Assembly: GCF_014646515.1 (NCBI RefSeq)
Contig: NZ_BMNK01000006.1
Coordinates: 62,001 to 126,000 of the forward strand
Direction of reading: 5' to 3'
DNA from: Nonomuraea glycinis
Lineage (GTDB): Bacteria > Actinomycetota > Actinomycetes > Streptosporangiales > Streptosporangiaceae
DNA length: 64,000 nucleotides
A model generated the notes under the pieces. That model made no database searches, was not told the origin of the DNA, and saw only the letters and a list, made by a program, of their open reading frames with translations. Made by a program: the position numbers and the translations under genes. Positions 54,962 to 62,923 of the stretch are shown here, in pieces. Numbering within the stretch: position 1 is the stretch's first letter; every line of letters begins with the position of its first letter.

Positions 54962-56028
54962 ACCTCGACGACCTGCCCATCCGCGCCGACCTGCGGGGCA
55001 AGAGCCCGTACGGCGCGCCCCAGATCGACGTCCCGGTCCGGCTCAACACCAACGAGAATCCCTACCCGCCCTCCCCGGAGCTGGTCGCCGACCTGGCCGA
55101 GGAGATCAGGCGCAGCGCGGGCGACCTCAACCGCTACCCGGACATGGACGCCGGTGACCTGCGGGCCGATCTGGCCGCCTATCTGGGGCACGGCCTGGCC
55201 GCCGAGCAGGTGTGGGCCGCCAACGGCTCCAACGAGGTCATCCAGCAGATCCTGCAGGCCTTCGGTGGTCACGGCCGCACGGCGCTGGGCTTCGAGCCGT
55301 CCTACTCGATGCATCCGATCATCACCACCGGCACCAACACCGAGTGGATCAAGGCGACGCGCGAGGAGGACTTCTCGCTCGACCCCGGCAAGGCCGTCGC
55401 GGCGATCGGGGAGCACCGTCCCGACATCGTCTTCCTGGCCTCGCCCAACAACCCGACCGGCACGGCCCAGCCGCTGGCGACGGTCGAGGCGATCCTCGAC
55501 GCCGCGCCCGGCATGGTCGTGGTGGACGAGGCCTACACCGAGTTCGCCAGGCAGGGCACGCCCTCGGCGCTCACCCTGCTGCCGCGGCACCCGCGCCTGA
55601 TCGTCACCCGGACGATGTCCAAGGCGTTCGCCATGGCCGGCACCAGGCTGGGCTACCTGGCCGCGCACCCGGCCGTGGTGGAGGCGCTGCTGCTGGTGCG
55701 CCTGCCGTACCATCTGTCGACGCTCACCCAGACGGCGGCGCGGGTGGCGCTGCGGCACCGGGCGGAGCTGCTGGGGACGGTCGACGCGCTGCGCCAGGAG
55801 CGTGACGACACGGTCCGGTGGCTGCGGGACAAGGGCTTGACGGTCGCCGACTCCGACGCGAACTTCGTACTGTTCGGGCGGTTCCCCGACCGGCGCGCGG
55901 TCTGGGAGGGGCTGCTGGCGAGGGGCGTGCTCATCCGCGAGGTCGGGCCGCCACAATGGCTTCGGGTGTCGATCGGCACCGGCGAGGAGATGGCGGCCTT
56001 CCGTGCCGCGCTGGAGGGGATTCTGTGA
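54958..56028 (+). CDS. hisC: Histidinol-phosphate aminotransferase
   Basis: 356 residues, fold-type I PLP enzyme that transaminates imidazole acetol phosphate. RLNTNENPYPPSPEL near the start, FLASPNNPTGTA near 160 and the Schiff-base lysine in TMSKAFAMAGTRLGYL near 221. Overlaps hisD and hisB by 4 bases at each end. Confidence 0.97.
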   Translation: MNLDDLPIRADLRGKSPYGAPQIDVPVRLNTNENPYPPSPELVADLAEEIRRSAGDLNRYPDMDAGDLRADLAAYLGHGLAAEQVWAANGSNEVIQQILQAFGGHGRTALGFEPSYSMHPIITTGTNTEWIKATREEDFSLDPGKAVAAIGEHRPDIVFLASPNNPTGTAQPLATVEAILDAAPGMVVVDEAYTEFARQGTPSALTLLPRHPRLIVTRTMSKAFAMAGTRLGYLAAHPAVVEALLLVRLPYHLSTLTQTAARVALRHRAELLGTVDALRQERDDTVRWLRDKGLTVADSDANFVLFGRFPDRRAVWEGLLARGVLIREVGPPQWLRVSIGTGEEMAAFRAALEGIL

Positions 56029-56618
56029 GTCGCGTAGGTCGCGTCGAGCGTACGACGAAGGAGACGTCCGTCCTGGTCGAGGTGAACCTCGACGGCACCG
56101 GGCTGCTGGAGGTGGCCACCGGGGTGGGCTTCTTCGACCACATGCTGGCGCAGCTCGGCAAGCACGGGTTGTTCGACCTGACGGTCAAGACCGAGGGCGA
56201 CCTGCACATCGACTCTCACCACACGATCGAGGACACCGCGCTCGCGCTGGGTGCGGCGTTCCGCGAGGCGCTGGGCGACAAGTCGGGCATCAGGCGGTTT
56301 GGTAATGCGTCCTGCCCGCTGGACGAGGCGCTCGCCGAGGTGACCGTCGACCTGTCCGGCCGCCCCTATCTCGTGCACACCGAGCCCGAGGGCATGGCGC
56401 CGATGATCGGCCCGGACTACGACACCACGATGACCCGGCACATCCTGGAGTCCATCGTGGCCCAGGCGGCGATCTGCCTGCACGTACGCGTCCCCTACGG
56501 CCGCAACGCCCACCACATCGTGGAGGCCCAGTTCAAGGCGCTGGCCAGGGCGCTGCGGGCGGCCTCGGAGCCGGACCCCAGGGCGACGGGAGTGCCGAGC
56601 ACCAAGGGCGTCCTATGA
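56025..56618 (+). CDS. hisB: Imidazoleglycerol-phosphate dehydratase
   Basis: 197 residues. Removes water from imidazoleglycerol phosphate. The duplicated metal-binding His motifs are present: GFFDHMLAQLGKHG and HIDSHHTIEDTA in the first half, DTTMTRHILES and YGRNAHHIVEAQFKALA in the second. The phosphatase domain of the enterobacterial fusion is absent, as in other actinobacteria. GTG 56025 overlaps the hisC stop. Confidence 0.97.
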   Translation: MSRVGRVERTTKETSVLVEVNLDGTGLLEVATGVGFFDHMLAQLGKHGLFDLTVKTEGDLHIDSHHTIEDTALALGAAFREALGDKSGIRRFGNASCPLDEALAEVTVDLSGRPYLVHTEPEGMAPMIGPDYDTTMTRHILESIVAQAAICLHVRVPYGRNAHHIVEAQFKALARALRAASEPDPRATGVPSTKGVL

Positions 56619-56770
56619 CCGAGAACACGATCGCGATCGCCTTGGTCTTCGTCGGGCTGTTCCTCATCGGCGGCGTGATCTCGCTGGCCAAGCAGGGACT
56701 CAAGATCGGCGCGGCGATCTGCGGCGTCGGTGCGGTGCTGGCCGTGACGGCGGGGGTGCTGTGGTGGTGA
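56615..56770 (+). CDS. 51-residue two-helix membrane protein inside the his operon
   Basis: ATG 56615 overlaps the hisB TGA and the stop overlaps hisH (GTGA), so it is translated in tight coupling with both. Residues 5-23 (TIAIALVFVGLFLIGGVIS) and 31-51 are hydrophobic, joined by LAKQGLK, a helical hairpin. No function can be assigned. Confidence 0.75.
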   Translation: MTENTIAIALVFVGLFLIGGVISLAKQGLKIGAAICGVGAVLAVTAGVLWW

Positions 56771-57399
56771 AGAAGCTCGTGGTGCTGGACTACGGCTCAG
56801 GCAACCTGCGCTCCGCCGAGCGCGCCCTGGCCAGGGTGGGCGCCGAGGTGACCGTCACCGCCGACTTCGACGCGGCTCTCGACTGCGACGGGCTGGTCGT
56901 GCCGGGCGTCGGCGCGTTCGAGGCGTGCATGAGCGGGCTCAAGGGCGTCCGTGGCGAGCAGATCATCGGCCGGCGGCTGGCCGGTGGCCGGCCGGTGCTA
57001 GGCATCTGTGTCGGCATGCAGATCCTGTTCGCCCGGGGCGTCGAGCACGGTGTGGAGACCGAGGGCTGCGGCGAATGGCCCGGCACGGTCGAGCGGCTCG
57101 AGGCGCCGGTGCTGCCGCACATGGGCTGGAACACCGTCAAGACGCCGGAGGGCAGCGTGCTGTTCGCCGGCATCGACCCCGCCACCCGCTTCTACTTCGT
57201 GCACTCCTACGGCGTGCGCGAGTGGGAGCTGCGGCCCGGCGACGGTTTCGCCGAGCCGGTGGTGACCTGGGCCGAGCACGGTGTGCCGTTCGTGGCCGCC
57301 GCCGAGAACGGCCCGCTCATGGCGACCCAGTTCCACCCGGAGAAGTCCGGTGACGCCGGGGCCGCGCTGCTGGAAAACTGGCTCGGCACCGTTGAGTAA
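56767..57399 (+). CDS. hisH: Imidazole glycerol phosphate synthase, glutamine amidotransferase subunit
   Basis: 210 residues, class I glutaminase feeding ammonia to HisF. Cys81 in GICVGMQILF and the His/Glu pair in QFHPEKSG form the triad; DYGSGNLRS opens the protein. GTG 56767 is chosen for its 4-base overlap with the upstream small gene; GTG 56761 and 56764 are in frame. Confidence 0.96.
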   Translation: MKKLVVLDYGSGNLRSAERALARVGAEVTVTADFDAALDCDGLVVPGVGAFEACMSGLKGVRGEQIIGRRLAGGRPVLGICVGMQILFARGVEHGVETEGCGEWPGTVERLEAPVLPHMGWNTVKTPEGSVLFAGIDPATRFYFVHSYGVREWELRPGDGFAEPVVTWAEHGVPFVAAAENGPLMATQFHPEKSGDAGAALLENWLGTVE

Positions 57400-57721
57400 G
57401 GAGCGGGCGCACCGCCGCTCCGCACGTGAGGCGGAGCGTGCGCTGGCCATCCGGCGCAACGTGGAGCGTCAGGCGCGCCGGGCCCGCCGCCGGGCGGTGA
57501 TCCTGCGTCTGACCCCGCGCCCGGTGCGCGTCGCCCGGCAGGGCGGCCTGATCGCCCGCCGTCAGCGTGCCCAGAACGCGGTGGTCGCGCTGGCCTTCCT
57601 GATCGTCCAGGCGCTCGCCTGGCTGATCTGGGGGTCGGCGCTGCTGAGCTTCGGCGTGCTGATCTTCTCCTTGCTGCTCGTTCCTGTTCTCGTGACCCTC
57701 GCTTTCGACCGGAGGACCTGA
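57392..57721 (+). CDS. 109-residue basic membrane protein inside the his operon
   Basis: Not recognised. TTG 57392 overlaps hisH by 8 bases. The first ~60 residues are extremely Arg-rich (RRNVERQARRARRRAV), then two hydrophobic helices (about 64-84 and 86-104) and a short end. Its TGA shares the A of the priA ATG (57721). The start is the main doubt, since TTG has only a weak GGAAA upstream; conserved placement between hisH and priA in related genomes would settle it. Confidence 0.65.
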   Translation: MSKERAHRRSAREAERALAIRRNVERQARRARRRAVILRLTPRPVRVARQGGLIARRQRAQNAVVALAFLIVQALAWLIWGSALLSFGVLIFSLLLVPVLVTLAFDRRT

Positions 57722-58443
57722 TGTCCCTCGTATTGCTCCCCGCCGTAGACGTGGCGGACGGCCAGGCCGTGCGCCTCGTGCAGGGTGAGGCCGGGACGGA
57801 GACCGGCTTCGGTGAGCCGCTCGCCGCCGCGCTGGCCTGGCAGGAGGCCGGAGCGGAGTGGATCCACCTGGTCGACCTGGACGCCGCCTTCGGCCGCGGC
57901 TCCAACCGCGAGCTGATCACCGAGGTGATCGGCAAGCTGGACGTGAACGTCGAGCTGTCGGGCGGCATCCGCGACGACGCCTCCCTGGCCGCCGCGCTGG
58001 CCACCGGCTGCCGCCGGGTCAACATCGGCACGGCCGCGCTGGAGAACCCCGCCTGGTGCCGCAAGATCATCGCCGAACACGGTGACCAGATCGCGGTCGG
58101 CCTGGACGTTCGCGGCACGACGCTGGCGGCCCGCGGCTGGACCGAGGACGGCGGCGACCTGTGGGAGGTGCTGGACCGGCTGGAGGCCGACGGCTGCCCC
58201 CGCTACGTCGTCACCGACGTCACCAAGGACGGCACCCTGCGCGGCCCCAACCTGGACCTTCTGCGGCAGGTGTGCGCCCGCACCGACAAGCCGGTCGTGG
58301 CCAGCGGCGGCGTCTCCTCCCTGGATGACTTGATCGCACTGTCTTGTCTCGTTCCGGACGGCGTGGAAGGCGCCATCGTGGGAAAAGCCCTGTACGCCCG
58401 CAATTTCACGCTGGAGAGCGCGCTGGCCACAGTGAGCGCTTAG
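57721..58443 (+). CDS. priA: Phosphoribosyl isomerase A (HisA/TrpF dual function)
   Basis: 240 residues, TIM barrel. In actinobacteria PriA isomerises both ProFAR (histidine) and PRA (tryptophan). General acid/base residues are Asp10 in LLPAVDVADG and Asp166 in VTDVTKDGTL; GGIRDD and GGVSSLDD form phosphate sites. Dual activity is inferred from lineage; absence of a separate trpF cannot be checked in this window. GGAGG lies 6 bases upstream of ATG 57721. Confidence 0.95.
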   Translation: MSLVLLPAVDVADGQAVRLVQGEAGTETGFGEPLAAALAWQEAGAEWIHLVDLDAAFGRGSNRELITEVIGKLDVNVELSGGIRDDASLAAALATGCRRVNIGTAALENPAWCRKIIAEHGDQIAVGLDVRGTTLAARGWTEDGGDLWEVLDRLEADGCPRYVVTDVTKDGTLRGPNLDLLRQVCARTDKPVVASGGVSSLDDLIALSCLVPDGVEGAIVGKALYARNFTLESALATVSA

Positions 58444-58461
58444 GAGTCGGGAGGGGGCGTG

Positions 58462-58866
58462 ATGGGCAGTACAAGCATGGAAAGCACCGGAATGAGGGTG
58501 TTTTCGGGTGGAATCTGGGAGGAAAAGTACGGATACTCCCGTGCGGTGGTCGTGGGCGAGAGGGTCATCGTCTCCGGCTGCACGGCGACCGTCGCCGGTG
58601 AGGTCCGGCACCCGGGTGACGCCTACCGGCAGAGCCTGACGGCGATCGACATCGCCCTGGAGGCCGTCGCCAAGGGCGGCCTGACCGTCGAGGACGTTGT
58701 CATGGTCCGCTACTACGTCGTCGATCAGCATCACTTCGATTTGGCCGGCAAGGCCATCGCCGAGGTGTTCGGCGAGGTGCGCCCCGCCTGCACCGGGGTG
58801 CGGGTGGCCGGGCTGGTCGACCCGAAGATGCTGATCGAGATCGAGATCGAGGCGATGCGCGCATGA
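58462..58866 (+). CDS. RidA family protein
   Basis: 134 residues, YjgF/RidA-like trimeric fold: VIVSGCTATVAGEVRHPGD in the first half, ALEAVAKGGLTVEDVVMVRYYV and a C-terminal ACTGVRVAGLVDPKMLIEIE where Arg and Glu form the site. RidA hydrolyses reactive enamine/imine intermediates; this copy sits between priA and hisF. GGGAGGGGG precedes ATG 58462. ATGA overlap with hisF. Confidence 0.92.
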   Translation: MGSTSMESTGMRVFSGGIWEEKYGYSRAVVVGERVIVSGCTATVAGEVRHPGDAYRQSLTAIDIALEAVAKGGLTVEDVVMVRYYVVDQHHFDLAGKAIAEVFGEVRPACTGVRVAGLVDPKMLIEIEIEAMRA

Positions 58867-59624
58867 CCGTGGCCGTCAGGGTCATCCCCTGTCTGGACGT
58901 CGACGCCGGACGCGTCGTCAAGGGCGTCAACTTCGCGAATTTGCGTGACGCCGGCGACCCGGTCGAGCTGGCCAGGCGCTACGACGAGGAGGGGGCCGAC
59001 GAGCTCACCTTCCTCGACATCACCGCCTCGTCGGGCGAGCGCGAGACCATGCTCGACGTGGTGCGCAGGACGGCCGAGCAGGTCTTCATCCCGCTCACCG
59101 TGGGCGGCGGCGTTCGCTCGGTGGACGACGTGAACCGGCTGCTGCGGGCCGGCGCCGACAAGGTGTCGTTCAACACGGCCGCCATCGCCAGGCCCGAGCT
59201 GCTCACCGAGGCGTCGCGGCGCTTCGGGGCCCAGTGCGTGGTGCTGTCGGTGGACGCGCGCCGGGCGCCGGGCACGCCGAGCGGGTTCGAGGTGACCACG
59301 CACGGCGGTCGCCGCGGCACCGGCATCGACGCCGTGGCGTGGGCCGCCCGTGGCGAGGAGCTGGGCGTGGGCGAGATCCTGCTCAACTCCATGGACGGAG
59401 ACGGCACGCTCAACGGCTATGACCTGGAGATGCTGCACGCGGTCCGGGCGGCGGTCCGCGTGCCGGTGATCGCGAGTGGCGGCGCGGGCCGTCTGGAGGA
59501 CTTCCCGCCCGCCGTCGCGGCAGGCGCCGACGCCGTGCTGGCGGCGAGCGTCTTTCACTTCGGCACGCTGAAGATCCACGAAGTGAAGCGGACCCTGGCG
59601 ATGGCCGGCCACCCGGTCCGCTAG
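58863..59624 (+). CDS. hisF: Imidazole glycerol phosphate synthase, cyclase subunit
   Basis: 253 residues, TIM barrel. Asp12 in IPCLDVDAGRVVKG and Asp131 in VLSVDARRA are the catalytic pair; TVGGGVRS and ASGGAGRLED bind phosphate. Partners with HisH to make imidazoleglycerol phosphate and AICAR. Last gene of the operon; its TAG and the stop of the convergent glutamine-synthetase-like gene overlap in one CTAG. Confidence 0.97.
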   Translation: MTVAVRVIPCLDVDAGRVVKGVNFANLRDAGDPVELARRYDEEGADELTFLDITASSGERETMLDVVRRTAEQVFIPLTVGGGVRSVDDVNRLLRAGADKVSFNTAAIARPELLTEASRRFGAQCVVLSVDARRAPGTPSGFEVTTHGGRRGTGIDAVAWAARGEELGVGEILLNSMDGDGTLNGYDLEMLHAVRAAVRVPVIASGGAGRLEDFPPAVAAGADAVLAASVFHFGTLKIHEVKRTLAMAGHPVR

Positions 59625-60982
59625 AAGACGCGCAGGTGGTGGAAGTGCTCGTAGGAGGCGTCCTCGGCGGCGAACGCGGTCGCCTCCGAGCGCTTCACCG
59701 CCAGATAGGCGCTGCGGCGCAGCGGCCCCAGCGCCTCCATGAGCAGTTCGTCGGCCTCCAGCGCGTCCAGGGCCTCGTCGAGTGAGGCCGGCAGGCGGGG
59801 GTAACGGCCCGGGCGCGTGTCCGGGTCGACGTCCACCGCCTCGCCGGGGTCGAGCTTGCGGCAGATGCCGTCGAGGCCGGCGTGGATGACCGCGCCCAGC
59901 GCCAGGTAGGGATTGGCCGAGGAGTCCGACGGCTTCAGCTCCAGGTTGGGCTCACCGCTGTCCCCCAGCGGCGAGCAGACGCGTACGGCCGCCTCCCGGT
60001 TGTCGGGCCCGTAGACGTTGTAGGCGCCCGCCCATGACCGGGGCGTCAGCCGGCGGAAGCCGTTGACACTGCCACACGTGAGCGCGGTCAGCGCGGGCAG
60101 ATGGGCGAGCAGCCCGCCGATGAACCACTCCCGCACCTCGCTGTCGCCGCCGAAAAGGTTATGGGATTGGCTCCACAAGGACAGGTGCAGATGGGCGCCG
60201 TTGCCCGCCTGGCCGGCCAGCGGCTTGGGGGCCAGCGAGGCCCACAGGGCCATGCGCAGGGCCACGCCGCGGACGGTCTCCCGGTAGAGGACGTGGTTGT
60301 CGGCGGCGCGCAGCGCGGGCGCGTGCCGTACGGACATCTCCTGCTGGCCGTGGCCCAGCTCCGGGTGGCAGTGCTCGACCTGCATGCCCTGGCTGTGCAG
60401 GGCGCGCATGAGCGCGATCGTGTAGTCGTGGGCGGCGTCGAAGCCGAGGCCGGCGTAACACAGGGCGTCGTCGATCGGCACCAGCCGGTCCAGGCCGCCA
60501 CCGGGGTCGGGCACCCGCCGGCCGAGCGTGAACTCCGGCTCGAACGCGGCCTCCAGCGTGTAGCCCTCGGCCTCCAGCGTGCCGATCGCGTCCTTGAGGA
60601 AGGTGCGTGGGCAGGCGGCCCAGGCAGAGCCGTCGGGCAGGCGCAGATCCGACAGCATCACCGCCGCTCCCGGCGCGTAGGGGAGCGGAGCATAGGTGGA
60701 CGGGTCGGGAACGATGCGCACCTCGCCCACCGGACCCATGTCCTCGACCTCTTGGAGCTGGTCGAGCATGTTCATCGCCATCATGGCCACGGTGTGCCCG
60801 ATGCCGCTGCTGAGCCGATCCGCGAGCCGTGCCCGGGATGCCGCCTTGCCACGGATGACGCCACCGTGGTCGGTGTACAGAAATCGGATCAGCTCCACCT
60901 CTTCGACCTCGGCCCGCTCGCAGATGCGAGTGACGCCGGGATCGGACGGGTCGAGCTTGGCGGTGCCTGCACGGTCTCTCAT
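59621..60982 (-). CDS. Glutamine synthetase family protein
   Basis: 453 residues. Beta-grasp N-terminal domain (FLYTDHGGVIRGKA near 34-47) and the catalytic domain with the E-x-E metal site FEPEFTL near 148, NGAHLHLSLW near 262 and NLELKPSDSSANPYLALGA near 365. Sequence is closer to the GlnA3/GlnA4-type amide ligases than to assimilatory GlnA: the adenylylation segment was not found. May glutamylate an amine. ATG 60982 is chosen with a weak ribosome site. Confidence 0.88.
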   Translation of the reverse strand: MRDRAGTAKLDPSDPGVTRICERAEVEEVELIRFLYTDHGGVIRGKAASRARLADRLSSGIGHTVAMMAMNMLDQLQEVEDMGPVGEVRIVPDPSTYAPLPYAPGAAVMLSDLRLPDGSAWAACPRTFLKDAIGTLEAEGYTLEAAFEPEFTLGRRVPDPGGGLDRLVPIDDALCYAGLGFDAAHDYTIALMRALHSQGMQVEHCHPELGHGQQEMSVRHAPALRAADNHVLYRETVRGVALRMALWASLAPKPLAGQAGNGAHLHLSLWSQSHNLFGGDSEVREWFIGGLLAHLPALTALTCGSVNGFRRLTPRSWAGAYNVYGPDNREAAVRVCSPLGDSGEPNLELKPSDSSANPYLALGAVIHAGLDGICRKLDPGEAVDVDPDTRPGRYPRLPASLDEALDALEADELLMEALGPLRRSAYLAVKRSEATAFAAEDASYEHFHHLRVF

Positions 60983-61021
60983 CCTGCCTGCGTAACACGA
61001 CTGAGCAGGCAGGACCACCGA

Positions 61022-61183
61022 TCAGGTCAGAACACTGGTAAAGAAAACAGCCAGCTGATCGGCTCCATTGACGATGCTGTCGAACACGCCGTTGACCGCG
61101 GCGGCCGCGTCGGCCGGCCGGGTGAACAGGTAAAAGACCACAAACGCGACAGCCACGTACGTGAGCACCTTCTTGACCTGCAT
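61022..61183 (-). CDS. 53-residue single-pass membrane protein
   Basis: ATG 61183 has GGAGG 6 bases upstream. A short basic start (MQVKKVLTY) and one helix (about 7-22) precede an outer segment rich in Ala/Val/Asp. It could be a membrane anchor or signal-anchored peptide. Not recognised as a named family. Lies 39 bases before the glutamine-synthetase-like gene, so co-transcription is possible. Confidence 0.7.
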   Translation of the reverse strand: MQVKKVLTYVAVAFVVFYLFTRPADAAAAVNGVFDSIVNGADQLAVFFTSVLT

Positions 61184-61241
61184 GGGGGGCCTCCTGCAGT
61201 CCATTCCCAGCCGTATATACCCGGATCTGGGCGATCAGTGG

Positions 61242-61258
61242 CATCTTCTATGAAGATG
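61242..61258. promoter_or_regulatory. Perfect 17-bp palindromic operator candidate
   Basis: CATCTTC-TAT-GAAGATG, 7-bp arms around a 3-base centre, in the divergent gap between the 53-residue protein and the MerR-type gene. TATATA at 61214-61219 on the minus strand lies between it and the small gene. Binding factor unknown. Confidence 0.45.
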
Positions 61259-61439
61259 TTTTCGATCATAACCGGGGGGCTTGTTCCCCACCCATCGTAC
61301 GGCCTGAACGCGGGACGGGAGCGCCTTCTGGGCCGAAGGTTCAGCGATGTGGCGGCCACGGCAGGGCGCCTGTGGATAGCGGCACTCTCCACGATCCATG
61401 GCTAGACTATCCAGCCACCACAAAAGGGGGTTTTCGGTC

Positions 61440-62072
61440 GTGCGTATGGCGGACCTGAGTGCCGGCACAGGGGTTCCGGTCCCGACGATCAAGTACTACC
61501 TCCGGGAGGGGTTGCTGTCCCCTGGCCGGCCGCTGGGCCGCAATCAGGCGGAGTACGGCTCGGCACACGTCAAACGGCTGAAACTGGTGCGAGCCCTCGC
61601 CGACTACGGCGGGCTCAGCATTTCCGCCATCCGCGAACTCGTCGACCACATGGAAGATCCCGGCACCGCCAAGACCGAGCTGCTGAGCGTGGCCCAGAAG
61701 ACGGTCACGACGCACGACGACGAGCGCTCCGGCGAACACGTCCGGCAGGCCGAGCGCCTCGTGGCGGACCTGCTGGCCCGCAGGGGATGGGACGACACCG
61801 CCGGCCACCAGGCCGCCAGGACCATGGTCGGCGTGCTCGCGAGCCTCCTGGAGCTGGGCCTGGACGACATCCTGCGCGCGCTGGACGACTACGCCGACGC
61901 CGCCGAGACGGCCGCCGGAGTGGATCTGCGGGTGCTGGGCGACGTGACCGACCGGGAGCGGGCCGTGGAGGTCGTGGTGATCGGCACCCTGCTCGGCGAC
62001 ACGCTGCTGGCGGCCATGCGCCGGCTGGCGCAGGCCCACCTGTCGGTGGAGACCTATCGGACGACCGGCTAG
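61440..62072 (+). CDS. MerR family transcriptional regulator
   Basis: 210 residues. N-terminal winged helix with GVPVPTIKYYLREGLL near 10-25 and the RNQAEYGSAHVKRLKLVRAL wing/helix typical of MerR. The C-terminal ~130 residues are helical with no metal-binding Cys motif, so the effector is unlikely to be a metal. GTG 61440 has AAAGGGGG 9 bases upstream; ATG 61398 is in frame but leaves that site inside the gene. Its stop lies in the first unit of a 21-bp repeat array. Confidence 0.9.
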   Translation: MRMADLSAGTGVPVPTIKYYLREGLLSPGRPLGRNQAEYGSAHVKRLKLVRALADYGGLSISAIRELVDHMEDPGTAKTELLSVAQKTVTTHDDERSGEHVRQAERLVADLLARRGWDDTAGHQAARTMVGVLASLLELGLDDILRALDDYADAAETAAGVDLRVLGDVTDRERAVEVVVIGTLLGDTLLAAMRRLAQAHLSVETYRTTG

Positions 62073-62204
62073 ACGGCTCGGATGACCGGCTGGACGGCCC
62101 GGACGACCGGCTGGACGGCTCGGATGGCCGGCTGGACGGCTCGGACGACCGGCTGGACGGCTCGGATGGCCGGCTGGACGGCTCGGATGACCGGCTAGAC
62201 GGCG
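62058..62204. repeat. Seven-unit 21-bp tandem array in the convergent gap
   Basis: Units of 21 bp (type CGGATGACCGGCTGGACGGC + T) start at 62058, 62079, 62100, 62121, 62142, 62163 and 62184. The first and last carry CTAGAC where the inner five have CTGGAC. That CTAG gives the MerR gene its TAG (62070-62072) and the opposite gene its TAG (62197-62195). Confidence 0.97.
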
Positions 62205-62836
62205 AAGCCGGCGTTCTTCAGCCGGGTGATCGACTCGGGCTCGCCCGCGTACTCCACCCTGGCGTGCGCCTGGCGGCCGAAGCAGAACAGCAGCAACTCG
62301 CCCGCCCCGCCGATCACCTCGACCTTGGGGCCCTGCTTCGCGCCGCCGAGCACCACGGCCCGCGAGCCGACCGCGCCGGGGTAGTGCAGCACCACGCCGA
62401 CGGGGGAGCGGCGCAGCATCGTCTTGGCCCCGGCGGACACGCGCTTCCAGATGAGCTGCTCGAAGTCGGCCGGCAGCTCGCGGGGCTCCCAGGAGGGCTG
62501 GGCCCGCCGGACGTCCTCGTGGTGGACGAAGAACTCCAGCGTGTTGACCGCTGTGTCCAGGAACGACAGCGCACCGTAGACTCCGCCGGGCTTGCGAACC
62601 AGGGAGACCAGCTCGGGGAAGGGGTGCCTGGCCTTCAGGCGCTGCTGCACCGAGGCGGTGTGACCGGCCAGCGCCCGCACCGCGATGCCCGGCATGGCGT
62701 CCGGTCTGCGCTCGCGCAGCACCAGATGCGCTGCCAGGTCATAGGTGTCCCAGCCCTCGCACAGGGTCGGGGCGCCAGGGCCAAGCGAGTCGAACAGGTC
62801 GCACAGTGCGGCGCGTTCGCCACGAGCGTGAGTCAC
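62195..62836 (-). CDS. TIGR03085 family metal-binding protein (DinB/maleylpyruvate isomerase-like)
   Basis: 213 residues. Four-helix bundle of the DinB/MDMPI type: TLCEGWDTYDLAAHLVLRER with the first metal His near 38, and FFVHHEDVRRAQP with the other two near 103-104. GTG 62836 is chosen: TAGAGT (62848-62843, minus) ends 6 bases upstream, suggesting a leaderless mRNA. Function unknown; actinobacterial relatives may use mycothiol, but no specific reaction is proposed. Confidence 0.88.
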   Translation of the reverse strand: MTHARGERAALCDLFDSLGPGAPTLCEGWDTYDLAAHLVLRERRPDAMPGIAVRALAGHTASVQQRLKARHPFPELVSLVRKPGGVYGALSFLDTAVNTLEFFVHHEDVRRAQPSWEPRELPADFEQLIWKRVSAGAKTMLRRSPVGVVLHYPGAVGSRAVVLGGAKQGPKVEVIGGAGELLLFCFGRQAHARVEYAGEPESITRLKNAGFAV

Positions 62837-62923
62837 ATCGCAACTCTACCTGTGGGAATAAGTCAATGATCAGACGTGATTGTCAGTATGTGGAAAATCC
62901 GGCACTGGAAGGAAACACACCGC

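Noticed and set aside
62058..62204. CRISPR array or coding extension of the MerR-type gene
   Set aside because: No spacers; a TAG in the first unit ends the gene. It is a tandem array.
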